A stretch of 64,000 nucleotides of DNA from Morella rubra (GCA_003952965.2 CM025854.1:15540247-15604246); one strand, 5' to 3'; counted from the stretch's first letter, positions 1 through 12,211 are shown. A program made the numbers and translations. The notes: generated by a model not told the origin, from the letters alone.

Positions 1-814
1 TATTTTAAATTCATGAAGCACCCAATCGTGAGTACGCCCCAGTAATGGAAAGTTTAAAATTAAATAACCTGCAGTTGCAAAAAAGGAAAGGGGGCAATCT
101 TTGTTTTTATGGATGACGAGGCTGAATTTCAGAGTCTCATGTTCGGATGCAACTTGCCTAATTTTAACACATTAGAGATGTATATCTCGGACAAGCTCTA
201 AATACGTGCAGTTATCCTTCATCACCGTATATACCAACAAACTAGATTCTACCATTTGAAAATGATTCGAAAATAAAAGGGTCGAATATAATTAATATTT
301 ATGATCTAGTCCTATATATGCGTCTTGCAACATTGGCAAAGGGGTGATACCCATATGTCAATTTTTGACAAATATATCTTTGGTGCTCTCAAAATTTTGA
401 AAAATTTCTCCTCAAAGCATTTTTTTAGCCTCCAAAAAACATTTGAAATACAAATTTTAGCCTTAAATATTTAATAATAACCTATCATTTTTACACATTG
501 AGAATATTTTTAATGATCTGAATTGAGTTTAAAAAACCTTTTTCATATTTCACATATAACAAAAGCGTACAATAAAAAAAATAAAAATTATAATATTATC
601 TTAGCCCCTAAAAATAAATTTCTAGATCCACAATGTTTACATCCTCCGAATCTTTCTCGGACATGTGATAAATCACGCCAGATAGCTTGACTACCCAACT
701 TGGACTACACGGTACCCCTCATGCTTCTTATTGTATAAGAATACAAAGCTTCTTTCACAAGAAAAAATAATAATAATATAAAACTTCTTTTCTTAATGCA
801 ATGGAGTAACTTAA

Positions 815-886
815 GATCCACTTATGCTTTTTATAGCCAGTATACCACTAGATCCACTTATGCTTTTTATAGCTAGTATACCACTA
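815..886. repeat. 36-bp tandem duplication
   Basis: Two adjacent copies of a 36-bp unit beginning GATCCACTTATGC (815-850 and 851-886) differ at one base. No function is apparent. Confidence 0.85.
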
Positions 887-931
887 GACCTTTTTTTTTT
901 TTTTTTTTCTTGACGGTACAAATTATCTTGC

Positions 932-1133
932 TAGGGTGTGTTTGATTGTTAAAATTTTGGGTGGTTAAAATTTTAGAGTATTGGATTTGGTGAAAAAGTG
1001 AAGAGAGATATGATTTTTAATATTTATTATGGTGAAAAGTAATGATGTGATGGGGAGAGAGAGATTATATTATAATTTTTTATTGCATTAAAATTTTAAG
1101 AAGTGTAAAATTTTACACTTCAAACGCACTCTA
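932..1133. mobile_element. MITE-like element
   Basis: The ends are inverted repeats: TAGGGTGTGTTTGA on the left and the complement of TAGAGTGCGTTTGA on the right. The interior of about 200 bp is AT-rich and non-coding, with repeated TTAAAATTTT motifs. No convincing target duplication is visible, so the superfamily is left open. Confidence 0.5.
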
Positions 1134-1687
1134 AGAATATCACAACATCGGCCCCAACCCACTTTGTTAATGAGGAGATAAACAAAAAGCTTTTTATGCC
1201 TTCTAGTGGGTTTATAATATACAATTTTAGAATACCGCTCAACCAACAAATTCAAGATAATCTCCCACCAAAGCAGTGCATCGTGGAAGATCTTTCAGGA
1301 GATTTATAGAATATAATACATAAGAATATTGCCTCAAAAGGATACTGGTTGATTGCTACTTAATAATTAATTCCAGCTGCAGATTTATATATATAATGCC
1401 ATATATAGTTGACAGTCCCATGTCACAAACGCATGTACTTGCAGTTCGAATGTGTATTAATTAGCACTGTATTTGTCAACTGAGTCGCTGATCTCCTTAA
1501 CAAAAATACATATAATGGAGGAGAAGGCCCAAAAAAACTGACTGCATTAATCACCAGTACGCACAATGTCTTAATTGGTAACCCTTTAGAAACTAATGTC
1601 AGAGTGACATATAATTGCTTTACACCCTGTCTTCTAAGAAACATTTAGAGCAAGGGTCGATCGAGCTCCCTGAACTCGAGACCTTAT

Positions 1688-2560
1688 CTAAGTCTTTTGC
1701 ATGAGAAGGGGATCTAGGACATCGTGGATGGAATAGAGAAGGAGCACCGTGTATATAATGACTCCAATGAAGCCAGCAATAAGAGCTCCTTTTACTTGGT
1801 CGCAGTACTTGGGAACTTGGCCACAGATGGGGAGCCAACCTGCGTAAGAATTTCCATTCTTCCCGACTTGAGCTATCGCCAAGGCTGCCGAAATGCTTGA
1901 AGTGAGCAACATGGTGAAAACCTACTCCAAATAACGAATGCATCAGTAGATAATCAGCCGTATGCAGGTTTCTCAGCTGCATATTATGTCAGATCAAAGA
2001 GCTATGATAAAATCTAAGACCCTGTCTGCTCACTGAAAATGTTCCTGAAAATGATGTATTCCTGAAAAGCTTTTTTGTAATTGAAAATGAAGCCAACCAT
2101 GCATTTTAATAGCAAAACCCCTCACTAGTTATCACTGTTTCTCGGTGGAGTGTGAAATAAGTAAAAACTAAACTAAACACCGCTGTAAGAGAGGTTTTGC
2201 CAGTGTTTACCACATCCAGGGCAATGACTAATCGCCACAGCAAACTCTCCGGAGGAAGAAAAAGCACCAAGAGCCCATAAGCACTTACAATACCGTTTGC
2301 GATCACAAAGTACCTATGGCAAGCTTTTAGTAAACAATAGAAAGAAGAAGAAGAGAAATTCTGCTAGGAAGAATAAAATGATTTGACAAGATGAAAGGAA
2401 CGAACTTGAAGGCCGGCGTGTTGCTGTACTTTGCCTCGACCGATACTGCGAAGAAATTAGTTTTTTCATGGCTTGTTGCCATGACAATTGCAGCTGAAAG
2501 GGTGGAACCAAACGCCAGGAGCCTCAACAGAAGGAGGCATAGCCTCTTGGTCTTGACCAT
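1688..2560 (-). CDS. CASP-like protein, CASPL1 type
   Basis: Minus-strand gene with three exons: 2560-2406, 2313-2211 and 1921-1688. All introns are GT-AG and the frame is kept, giving 163 aa. The product has four hydrophobic segments, the layout of Casparian strip membrane domain (CASP)-like proteins. Exon 1 encodes a basic N-terminus (MVKTKRLC) and the first helix. Exon 2 encodes the second helix and the start of the third, with the family-typical [13 protein letters not shown]. Exon 3 completes the third helix, carries a loop with [11 protein letters not shown] and a second cysteine, and ends with the fourth helix. CASP-like proteins are plasma-membrane scaffold proteins related to those that organise the Casparian strip; what most CASPL1 members do is unknown. 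The start is the first in-frame ATG before the first helix. Assignment to the family is firm; the subgroup (1C-like) is by resemblance only. Confidence 0.9.
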
Positions 2561-4145
2561 GGATGCTAAGGCTTAGGTGCACAAGGAAATTGGAGTACCC
2601 CGAGTTTGAAATTTAATACATAGACATGTTACTGTCGTCGGGAAACCTTAAAGGCCGGGCCAAAGCGTTAGGAAGGCAGATAAGGGGTGGTGCACTTGTA
2701 TTTCTTACTTTTATGTGCTTTTGTTAGTTGGACTTCTCAACTGTCACCACCATCGTCTAGTGATAAGAGTTTCTACTTTTCCTGCTATGAGGACTTTTAG
2801 TGTCTACGGCTTGGCGTTTTCTAAACTTGTATGTTCGTCTTTGTTCATGTGGGTCAATAGATTTGGTGCTAAGAAGGAGACAGCTCATTTTCTTGAATGA
2901 ACTTTTTTTGTTTTTTTTTGAAACTTCGGAAGATGCAACTTTTACTACCCAAAAGAAAAAAAAAAATTAAACATCCACCATTGAGCATTTTTAGAGAGTT
3001 TAGTGGTGTGACCCAGTCAAGTTCTTGAGAGTACGTGGTAATTTAGCTCAATATTAGCCTAGGAATTCCATCGGTTGATCGACCCAAAAGACTAACCTAG
3101 GGTTATCATCGGTGACCAAGTGCTTACTTTACGTCGAGCCTTGCTTTTGTCTCTTAGCTTAGCTTAGCTTGACGGGTCGTGAAGCAACGAGCTGCTTGAA
3201 TCTGAAACTCTAAGCATTCAACCCTAACAAGCATGATCTGCCATTTTCCGATTGTACTCAGCACTCGTGTCAAAGTCCATATTTTGATCTATAAGTAGAA
3301 ACTTGAGATAGAGATCAGGAAGTAAGTATATTTTTGGTTAAAAAAAAAAGAGTGCGAACAGAAGAAGATCGATCTGCATGCTGTAAGCAATTAATACTCT
3401 AAGCAAGTGGTTTGCCCAATTCTGAAGACTTATTAAAAGAAGGGGAAAATTGCTTTCAGATGGAAGTGGCATGTGGAGTTGGTGAAGATCGATATCGACA
3501 CGACTACGACGTGGTAGTGATATTGTAAAACCCACGGAATTGTAGGTAATTGGAGTAATGTTCATTAATTCCTCAAGAAATTAAACAAAAGTGCTAAGAG
3601 AAGGTTGGGCAAATTGATGGCCTTAACTTCTCATTGAGGCTAATCTCCTCTCTAATTAATTGATCCATAATACCCTCGGCCACCCATTGAAATATCAGCA
3701 TCTTTGACGGTACAAACAGGATCATAATTAATCTTATAAAAACTTGTAGTTGGATTTATGAACTAGATTATAAAAGTTTATAACTTGAATGCGCGAATTA
3801 AGGTATAAAAATCCTCAATTTTCAGTTAATACTTGAATTTCTAATAATTTGTACGATGATTATAATAAGGTATAAATACACTTTTCAGTTATCAATTATA
3901 GAGGTTTGACACATTGCATTATAAACTATTAATTTTGACATATTACACAATTAAACTGTCAATGTTAAACCTTCTGCAACCTCATTTTTTGGTTAAATTA
4001 GATGAAAAAATTAAATATTTTGCACTTGAAATGACAATAATGCTGATGGTGGCTTGATGAATTGATAAATCACCTTCAATCAGATGTGAATATTTACAAA
4101 GCTGTTCGGGGATATTATTATTATTTTAAATCTAATTTTATGAAA
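2561..4145. other. Intergenic stretch
   Basis: No gene is supported. It includes the upstream region of the CASP-like gene (just above 2560), a short AGCTT-rich run near 3160 and AT-rich DNA up to the Mutator-like element. Confidence 0.5.
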
Positions 4146-4154
4146 TTTTTTTAC

Positions 4155-7100
4155 GGGAAATTGACATTTTAGTCCCTAGGTTTATACTCCTTTGACAAAA
4201 TGGTCCTTCAGTTTCAAAATTCAAATATAAGGCCCTTAAACTTAATGCTTTTGACGTAGAAGCTCTTCCGTTAGACTTTCGTCCATCAGCTTAACGGAAG
4301 GGCAATCCACGTCAGCAGAGAGTCCACCTGGCAACATATTACGCCAGCTCACATTTCGTTTAAAATCCCACATGCGTCTCTTGTCAAAACGGCGTCGCAA
4401 AAGAATATAAGTTTTTCACTTTGACTTCGCTACTGGACGACCACGCAAAAGGTCAGTACTGACATAGGAGAACTAAACGGTGCTGCATTACTTCACGTAC
4501 AGAAAATGATTTCATTTCAAAAGGAAAAATTTGTACGTGATTTCATCAAAAGGAAAAATCTGTTGAAGCTTTAAAGTGAGATATTAAAGAAATGAGTGAG
4601 TTGTTGAAGGAATTTCATTAACGGCACAGTGCAGCTTTAATTTGCGTGGGAATTTCGCAACGACATCATTTTGAGTTGGATTTTTTCACTCAAAACACTT
4701 AAGTATTTTCAACTTCAGTTGTGGTCCCCCAAAATTCGCAAGAGAGTAAAGTTGAGAGAACCCTAGACTAGTCGAGAGAAAGAAGAGGTTGACCTTTGGA
4801 TTTTTACTCCTTTTCAATTAGCTTGCTGTTTGGATTTTAGTGAAGAAAAGTGCGTAGAAAGTGGGTTGCTTTGCTGTGGTTTGTTGTCTTTGAGATATGT
4901 GCTAATTTAATTATTGCGAGAGTGCTAAATTACTTTAGGTGCTATAATTAATTTATCCCTTAAATACGACACAGGACCGTGGTGGCAAAATGTCCTGGAG
5001 AGGGAAGGGGAAGGGGAAGGGGAAGAGGACCTAGAGGGAGTCAGCCTCAGGATAGAAGCAGTGGATTGGTACAACCCTAGTGGCTTTCATTTGTATAAAT
5101 GTTGCATATTTGAAGAAAAAATCAACATATTGTCGAAGTTAACAATACGTTTGTGAGTATTGCAAGATACTCAGGCGGCAACTACACAAGATCCATCAGA
5201 GATGTGTAGTGGATCACTGACCGCACTTGAAGGGACCCTCAGGCAGTTGTTTTTTGCATTGTCATCAACTTTCTAGTGTATTGGTGACAAAATTAAAGAC
5301 TTGTGTATTGGTACTTTTGGTCTCAGACTTGTATTTGGTATTTGGATATGTATTTCGTATTTTCAATTATGTATTGGGTATTATGATATTCGGATATGTA
5401 TTTGGTATTTTGGATATGTGTTTTGGTATTATGGATATGTATTTGGTACTATCTACATGTATTTCGTATTATCCATATGTATTTCGTACAATGGATACGT
5501 TGTTTGTATTATGGTATTTAGATATATATTTGGTAGTATGGATTTGTATTATGGTATTTCGTATCATAGATAAGTATTTTGTACTTGGCATTATTTTGTA
5601 CTTGGAGATTTCATATTCTGCATATTCTGTAAAGGCAGATTTTCTACTTTTGAAATGGTGAGATGCATAATCATATTCTGCATATGTTATAAATGCAGAT
5701 TTCGTGCTTTTGATATTCAGTAAATGTAGTAAATGCAGATTTTGTGATTTCAGATTGTCATATTCTTCATATGTTGGGATGCTTTGATTACTATTTTATA
5801 GATGCAGCTTTGGTATTTTCTAGATGCAGGTTTGGTTCACAATGATATTGCTAGAAACTGTAAATTTGATTCAGAATAACATTAGGAGGAATCAGTGGAA
5901 TTTCATTACAGAAATCATAAGTACAAACAACATCTCAATTCCATTTCATTACAACAAAAGGCTTCTACTTCCACTTACAACAATCCCGCCATTAACTGTT
6001 ACATACACAAAAGTGGCACTACAAACTTCATTTTTACCTACACCCTACAATTGCACAACAAAATGATTCTTTGGGTCTTGGGACAAATCACTTTCATAAG
6101 TGCAACAACATTGCTCCCATAATTGCAATGATAGCCAACAATCCTCCCACAATCTGCACATGCGGGTCTGCACAAAAACATTAGGGCAATCGTCTTTTTC
6201 ATCAATAAGTTAAGAACTCAACAGCTTTATTATACATCCATTAGCATATGGCTCCCAAAACATAGGCTCAAACATGGCATAAACAGGAGGATCCAGTCTC
6301 ATTAAACGTGTTCAAACCAGGGGACATTACAACTTTAAATTTCACTTCGTAAAGTTATTGATGAAACATAAGAACCACCCATTTAAGGTGAATGAAATCA
6401 AATTTAGTCGAATAAGTAACCAAAATGAAATCAACTACATTTTATACGAGTTTTTTGTAACATTTTATAGGAGTTGGAAACCAAATAACCAAATGATCAA
6501 GAAAACATGTTTACAATCTAATATTTAGACTTTATTATAGAGCCATTAGCATATGGCTCCAGTGGTTATGAATCAATCCACAAAAGCAGCAGATTTTGAT
6601 ACTAACAGGCAGCAGCAAATTTTGATATTGGAAAAGAAAAAATTACACATATAACAAAAACATTGAACCGAACCAATCTGATTCCAGCTTAGCCTTAACT
6701 CTCTTCCAATATTAACATACAAAAAAGAAAAAAAAGAAAAAACCATTGAAAACTTTTCTCATGGATAGCTTTCAAACAAGTAAACTTAACACACTTGTTC
6801 CATCAATGTGACCTCTATGTTAGTCAGCATTGGCTGCTGCCTAACATAGATACGACGAATTCTAGTGTATGGTATTAGCTTAGACCTATTCCCTCTGAAG
6901 AAAAGTCCAAGTAGTGTTGTATGGCTCCCTATCCTAAGCTTTCAAGTTCCATGGATATGACGAATTCTAGTGTAGTAGTAGTGGGCCGACACATTAATAG
7001 AAATCCCTATTGCCCACAACGTAAGACAAATTAGGATCTCCGGCTTTCACTTTCGACTCTCCATTATAGTATCAGAGAAGTTCGTTTCGAGATCCCAATA

Positions 7101-7603
7101 GCTCAAAATCACAAGCAACCAAATCAAAGAAAACCCAATACCTACATTTCCAAGTTGTTGCGAGAAAGTGTACCTTTTCTCCGACATTTCAACGCAGAAC
7201 CACCGTTGGCAACCACTTAGCTCCACCACAGTTGCCACTTCGCTCCACCACTGCTGCAAACAGAGGAAGTAATAGGGTTCAGATGATTTGGGGAAATTAA
7301 ATCACGTTCTGTATGTGAAGTAATGTGGTGCCGTTTAGTAGAGAAGTCAAAGTGAAAAACTTATATTCTTTTGCGACGCTGTTTTGACAAGAGATGCATG
7401 TGGGATTTTAAACGAATGTGAGCTGGCGTAATATGTTGCCAGGTGGACTCTCTGCTGACGTGGATTGCCCTTCCGTTAAGCTGATGGACGGAAGTCTAAC
7501 GGAAGGGCTTCTACGTCAAAAGCATTAAGTTTAAGGGTCTTAGATTTGAATTTTGAAACTGAAGGACCATTTTTATAAACTAGGGACTAAAATTCAATTT
7601 TCC
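4155..7603. mobile_element. Mutator-like element with long terminal inverted repeats
   Basis: A 3,449-bp element. Its ends are long inverted repeats: about 4155-4435 on the left matches the complement of about 7320-7603 on the right with only scattered differences, and weaker similarity continues inward to about 4515 and 7290. The left arm has an extra ~30 bp near 4435-4465. The flanks carry a 9-bp target duplication with one mismatch: TTTTTTTAC at 4146-4154 and TTTTTTGAC at 7604-7612. Long inverted repeats with a 9-bp duplication are diagnostic of Mutator-like elements. No transposase is recognisable. The interior has a (GGGAAG)-type run near 5005-5030 and a degenerate tandem region at about 5300-5600 built on GTATTTGGTATTTGGATATG-like words. 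On the minus strand around 6090-6165 a reading frame ends in a hydrophobic helix, which may be a remnant of a captured gene. It is non-autonomous. Confidence 0.88.
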
Positions 7604-7612
7604 TTTTTTGAC

Positions 7613-8243
7613 AAAAAATGAAAACTATATATAAGATTGCTAGTTGGAAGGTGTAATGTGTCAAAGCGGACAATTTAAGATAAAATGTGCCAAAACAGGT
7701 AATTTATGGTGCAATATTTCAAACTTTTTTATTGTTGTTGAGTGAAAGTATATTTATAGTAAAAAAAACTTATGGACATTTGCTTTAAAAATATTTCATC
7801 ATTTATGAAGTTCCATTTTATCAAAAATATGGTGCCTTTCTGGCTTTTCAAATATACCAACCAGCAAATAATACGAGGATCTCATATTATTGATTGAGGT
7901 TGGAATCTCTATACCGATATAGTAATCGTGTCTGAGACAACTTAAGTGTTTTAGATATATCGTACATATTCAACTAAAACTTAAAGATTGAATTCCCTTT
8001 TATTGTGAAAACAAATTGAACACATGTAAGCCATCCTTATACCCCTTCTGTCAAGGTCAATTTTAAATTTTATGTGTTCAAAACTTTATGAATACTATTC
8101 AAGGAAGATAGACACACCCATATCTTAATTGGTGGAGTTAGGATCAAGTTATAGTTTTATCCGTCTTGAAGCCTAAAGGAGCACAAAGCACCATGTGGAT
8201 CTTCCACATACACATTGCTTAAGGGACTCTTTGAGGACACTTT
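7613..8243. other. Intergenic stretch
   Basis: AT-rich DNA between the Mutator-like element and the first SINE. I see nothing in it. Confidence 0.5.
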
Positions 8244-8258
8244 AAATCCGTCGTTGGG

Positions 8259-8360
8259 CCAGTGAGTTATAGTTCAGTTGGCACCTCCTCCCTTTGGGGA
8301 GGGTTATGTCGGGGGTCGAATACCCTTGCTTGCAGGCTTGGTCCTGCTTTGCCTAGAAAA
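8259..8360 (+). mobile_element. tRNA-derived SINE with target duplication
   Basis: A short element with an RNA polymerase III promoter: an A-box-like TATAGTTCAGTTGG at about 8267-8280 and a B-box-like GGGTCGAATACC near 8320. It ends in a short A run. Direct repeats of 15 bp flank it (8244-8258 and 8361-8375, AAATCCG[T/T]CGTTGGG versus AAATCCGTTGTTGGG) with one mismatch, which marks a retroposed insertion. Confidence 0.85.
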
Positions 8361-8375
8361 AAATCCGTTGTTGGG

Positions 8376-10256
8376 ATTCCGAGTAGAAGCATTAAGTCGG
8401 CACTACAATTGTCATTTCAAAGTAAAGTCTCAACCCATGCATGCTAAATATTACCGAGTGGTCTAGAAGAAAAAGTCTAGAGACAGGGAGAGTCTCTCTC
8501 TAGACTTTTTCTCTTCTCTCTTTTGAGAGTCCCTCTCTCCTCTCCTTGGACGGTGGTGGAGCTTTGTATCCACCCACTCACCCGTCGTCCCCTTATTGGT
8601 CGAGACAGGCCAAGTGGTGTAAATATTGGGTTTGGCTTTGTTTTTTTTTGTGGTTTTTTCTACAAATTTGGGGTTTCTTTCCAACAACTCTAAAGGGTTT
8701 TCACTGGTTTTTTGTGAAGCTTCAGCTGACATGCGTCCTCATGTCAAATCCAACAGCCACTGCTCTTCATCTTCACCGTGTTCGGCAGCTCAGTGTCGGG
8801 ATGTGTGTCCCCACGCACCCCACCTCCGATGAGTTTCACCTGTTCTTGATTCATTTTTTATTGGGCGCCATCCTTGCGCATCTCCTTTCTCGGCCAGTTG
8901 CTGGCATAAGCGATTATGAGGGAAAGTAGGATCGAGGTGCTATCAGTGGTGAAACCAGGACTGAATTTGAAGGGGGGCAAACTCCTAAGGTTAAATGACC
9001 AAAAAAAAAAAAAAACTTATTTAATGCAAAAAGTGTCTTAGAGTTAAAATATCAAAAATTAAATACTAAAAGCATTAAAAATATTGAAATACACATATCG
9101 TACTATTTGCTGAAACTGAGAGGTGGCAATTAATCCTACTGTGTTTATTGATTGAACGCTCTTCCTGGGCGTTGCTACCTTGACGTAGACTACAAAAAAA
9201 AAAAAAAAAAAACCCTTGGAGGCAAAGAGATAAAGAGGACTAATTAAAAAATCTTCTTTTCTATCTCTTGAAATTGCAGTGATTTCATTGAGCACTGGGT
9301 TCAGATCTGCTCACCCACAAAGGCTAATGTTAAGGCAGAGTGCTGCGAGTTGAGTTTCGCGGAGCAGTGCACCAACTGTGAGAAAGTAAATTACACCACA
9401 CACGACAACAGTACCCGTAACATTAATTAATTGTTTTTTTTATGAAGATTAATTAATTGTTTGTTTTATGAAGATTAATTAATTTGTTTCTTTGATGTAA
9501 CATAACCAATTAAATTATGTTCCACGCTTTATATATATATATATATATATATATAAATCCAAACATTTTGCCAAGGGGGAGGGGCCTAAGGGCTAAAAAA
9601 AAAAAAAAAAACTTTTGGCAGAGCCAACAGGTGCGGGGTTGGCTCTGCTCCCCTGGCTCCACCTATAGGAATGCATCCTCTCTTCCGACTATTAGCTTCG
9701 CCTCTAGTGTTTATTTCCCATATGGGTTGAGATCCAGTTATGATTGTTTTGTTCTATGGATGTTTCAGGCTCTCTTGTAGTCGGCCCTTGAGATCGTTTA
9801 CGTTGTGCACCTACATTTTGTAATGACACCATTTCTGCTTCTCTGTTTGGTTTATGCTTGTACTGTTTCATCATAGTTGAATGAAATTCTGATTGCCTGA
9901 ACAAAAAAAAAAAAGAAAGGTAAATCTCAACCCATTTAAATAATAATAATAATAAATAAACTCTCAACGCTCTACCTCCCCTCCAAACAAAAAGAAAAAG
10001 GTTCTGTTTTTGCTTTCTCTTTGAATGGTGCTTTGGTTTCATCTCAATCACAGGCAGGGGAGAAGACCCGAAAACAAGCATCACCAATTTCTGCCTATAA
10101 AAAGTAAAAAAGAAAAAAAAAAGAAAGAGAAAGAAAGCATCACTATTTTTGTTTTTTTTGTTTTTTTTTTTTGGGCCGAGCATCACCATGTCAAAACGGT
10201 GGAAACTCCACATATGGACTGGCCCAAATAAACATAGCGAAAGCCCATGTCCAAAC
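8376..10256. other. Intergenic stretch with retroposon debris
   Basis: No gene is supported. It holds a perfect 16-bp hairpin (listed), A runs at 9001-9015 and 9187-9210, and an 18-bp repeat with TTAATTAATTG near 9424-9481. There is also a (TA)n microsatellite at about 9531-9555. A segment of about 9590-9913 ends in a poly-A tract and looks like the 3' end of a retroposon (weak). A/AG-rich runs follow to about 10170. Confidence 0.45.
8468..8512. repeat. Perfect 16-bp inverted repeat
   Basis: Arms 8468-8483 (AGAAAAAGTCTAGAGA) and 8497-8512 are exact reverse complements around a 13-base loop. It sits in a CT-rich stretch. A transcript would form a strong hairpin, but no gene is attached to it. 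Confidence 0.8.
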
Positions 10257-10269
10257 TACCAAACCTTCG

Positions 10270-10490
10270 GGCCAAGGTAGGTAGCGCAGTGGTTGAGAGG
10301 TGGGCCTCCAAATACTCTTAAGTACCAAGTTGAGCCACTTGCGTTACTTCATTCTCCCGAGCGAGGCCTCGAGATTACCGCACAGGGGGATGTGGCCGAA
10401 CCCATGGGCACCGCGCTAGGGAAACCACCCTCCGGGGCCTTAGGGTATAACTGGCGGTCTGGCTGTGGCAGAGGGACTTCTCCTGCTGGT
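10270..10490 (+). mobile_element. SINE upstream of riboflavin synthase
   Basis: A 221-bp GC-rich element flanked by a 13-bp direct repeat with one mismatch: TACCAAACCTTCG at 10257-10269 and TACCAAACCTACG at 10491-10503. The left part resembles a tRNA promoter: A-box-like GGTAGCGCAGTGGTTGAG, then a degenerate B box in AGTACCAAGTTGAGCC. The 3' end has no poly-A tail. It ends 136 bp before the riboflavin synthase ATG, so it lies in the promoter or 5' leader of that gene. Confidence 0.8.
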
Positions 10491-10626
10491 TACCAAACCT
10501 ACGCCTAATGCAGATACGACGACGTTAAAGGTTTGAGGTTTTGCGCTCTTCTCCTTCATTTAGCATTCGCATCCCTAATTTTCCAGTCTCCAAAAAAATT
10601 TATCAGCAAAAAGAAGATTTCGAGAA

Positions 10627-11460
10627 ATGGCAGTTTCTTCTTTCTCTCTCACCTTATTCTCTAAAACCCCTAAAATTGGTCTTCCCAAAACCCTGAGTTT
10701 CAACTCCCGCACTGCCTCACCCAATCCCTGCCTCAAATTCAACTCGATTTTCAGACCTTCTACTCTCACTCTGTTCCTCCCAACTCAGACACCCAGTATC
10801 AAAACCCAATTCAAATCGCATATCTGCTGTCTCTTCACCGGCATTGTCGAAGAAGTGGGAGAAATCAAGCAATTGGGTATTGCTGAAAATGGCGGGTTCG
10901 ATATGAGAATCGGTGCAAAGACTGTTCTTGAAGGCGTAAAACTCGGTGATAGCATTGCCGTTAATGGTACCTGCCTCACCGTGACACAATTCGATACCCA
11001 ACTGTCCGAATTCACCGTCGGTTTGGCGCCAGAGACGCTGCGAAAGACGTCATTGATAGAGCTCGGACGGGGCTCGGTTGTGAATTTGGAGCGTGCAGTG
11101 CTGCCCACGAGCCGAATGGGTGGGCATTTCGTGCAGGGACATGTGGATGGGACTGGGGAGATAGTGGCGAAGGACCCTGAGGGGGATTCCTTGTGGATTA
11201 AGGTAAGGGCGGGGAGGGACTTGTTGAGATATATAGTGCCCAAGGGGTTTATTGCAGTGGACGGAACGAGTTTGACAGTGGTGGATGTGTTTGATGAGGA
11301 GGACTGCTTTAATTTCATGTTGGTGGCCTATACTCAGCAGAAGGTGGTGATTCCTTTGAAGAAAGTTGGGCAGAAAGTCAATTTAGAGGTGGATATATTA
11401 GGCAAGTATGTGGAGAGGCTCCTTAGTAGTGGTTTTGTTGAATCTATTAGATCTTCGTGA
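10627..11460 (+). CDS. Riboflavin synthase, probably plastid-targeted
   Basis: A 277-aa intronless gene. Riboflavin synthase converts two molecules of 6,7-dimethyl-8-ribityllumazine into riboflavin and a pyrimidinedione, the last step of vitamin B2 synthesis, which in plants takes place in plastids. Residues 1 to about 67 are rich in Ser, Thr, Pro and basic residues and almost free of acids until TGIVEE: a transit peptide. The enzyme starts at LFTGIVEEVGEI (69-80), the usual N-terminus of bacterial homologues. Two repeated lumazine-binding barrels follow: the first with NGTCLTV (113-119), the second with VDGTSLTVV (211-219) and GTGEIVA. The inter-barrel signature MGGHFVQGHVDGTG spans 164-177. 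The length fits a plant precursor. The ATG is preceded by an A-rich leader. A SINE lies just upstream. The frame is intact. Confidence 0.96.
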   Translation: MAVSSFSLTLFSKTPKIGLPKTLSFNSRTASPNPCLKFNSIFRPSTLTLFLPTQTPSIKTQFKSHICCLFTGIVEEVGEIKQLGIAENGGFDMRIGAKTVLEGVKLGDSIAVNGTCLTVTQFDTQLSEFTVGLAPETLRKTSLIELGRGSVVNLERAVLPTSRMGGHFVQGHVDGTGEIVAKDPEGDSLWIKVRAGRDLLRYIVPKGFIAVDGTSLTVVDVFDEEDCFNFMLVAYTQQKVVIPLKKVGQKVNLEVDILGKYVERLLSSGFVESIRSS

Positions 11461-12211
11461 CAGAACAGGTACTCAATTGTGGTTTTGTTTCCGTTGATGT
11501 GTACTTCACTGTAACAGTGTAATGTACTACTAATGTTGTCATTGTTGAATAAGAAAGACTGGAATTTTGAAAGCTGTTTGTATTATCTTGGTTGATAATG
11601 AGATGTCAGATGATTGCTTCTCTTACCCTGCAAGGATGTATATTCACTGGTAGATGGTATAAATGGCTCGTCGGGATAGGTTGTTATTTTAGACTTGTCT
11701 CATGTCTGGTATGATCATGTAGACTGTACAGTGTAGCAGCAGTTTCCTTTGTTAAAGGAAATGTGTCTACATTTGGACCTTCTAGGCAAGATCAACTTTT
11801 GGTGTCAAAACGATGGATAACTTTGGTGCTTTGATGGCATTGGTATTGATAATAGAGGCACACTGTTCTACAATGAGCTGAATGTTAAGAGGCATGTGCA
11901 AGGGTTTCTACGGTTATGATTAAAGATGCATTATGTAGGTTTTGATACAAAGCTTAACTTAACTGAATTGTGCTTTAGCCGTTGCTTATTCTGAATTCTG
12001 ATTTTTTACAATGTTCCTGGACCTCTGATCCAGTATTGGAAGCAATATGATTAAGAATATAAAATACTAGGCGGTGCTTTTGAAGGCATCAATTAGATAT
12101 TTTGCCACACACTGTTTCATATGCCCGCACCATACCCAGTAGTAGAAAATAAAACCAGTGATGATAATTGGTCCGACCTTATTGAGTAAGAAAAAGGCTT
12201 GATTAATCCAA
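11461..12211. other. 3' flank of riboflavin synthase
   Basis: Contains the likely 3' untranslated region (ATTGTTGAATAAGAAAG near 11542 is a possible polyadenylation region). Nothing else is seen. Confidence 0.5.

Larger units (their letters stand above)
1..1687. other. AT-rich intergenic stretch
   Basis: No gene is seen here. It holds a 36-bp tandem duplication and a MITE-like element, both listed separately, plus poly-A/T runs such as the T tract near 892-909. Confidence 0.6.

Noticed and set aside
5227-5661. 144-codon plus-strand reading frame
   Set aside because: It translates a degenerate TATTTGGTATT-type repeat inside the Mutator-like element; the Tyr/Phe/Ile-rich product is a composition artefact.
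8546-8929. 127-codon plus-strand frame
   Set aside because: No domain, start context or partner exon; it lies in a repeat-like stretch with a poly-A tract downstream.
9704-10213. 169-codon minus-strand frame
   Set aside because: It is driven by A/T runs (Lys- and Phe-rich) and overlaps retroposon-like debris.
10440-10450. GGTATAAC in the SINE as a TATA box for riboflavin synthase
   Set aside because: It is about 180 bp from the ATG, a weak match, and part of the SINE sequence; no evidence that it is used.
10785-11318. 177-codon minus-strand frame
   Set aside because: It is the antisense of the riboflavin synthase gene and has no recognisable domain.
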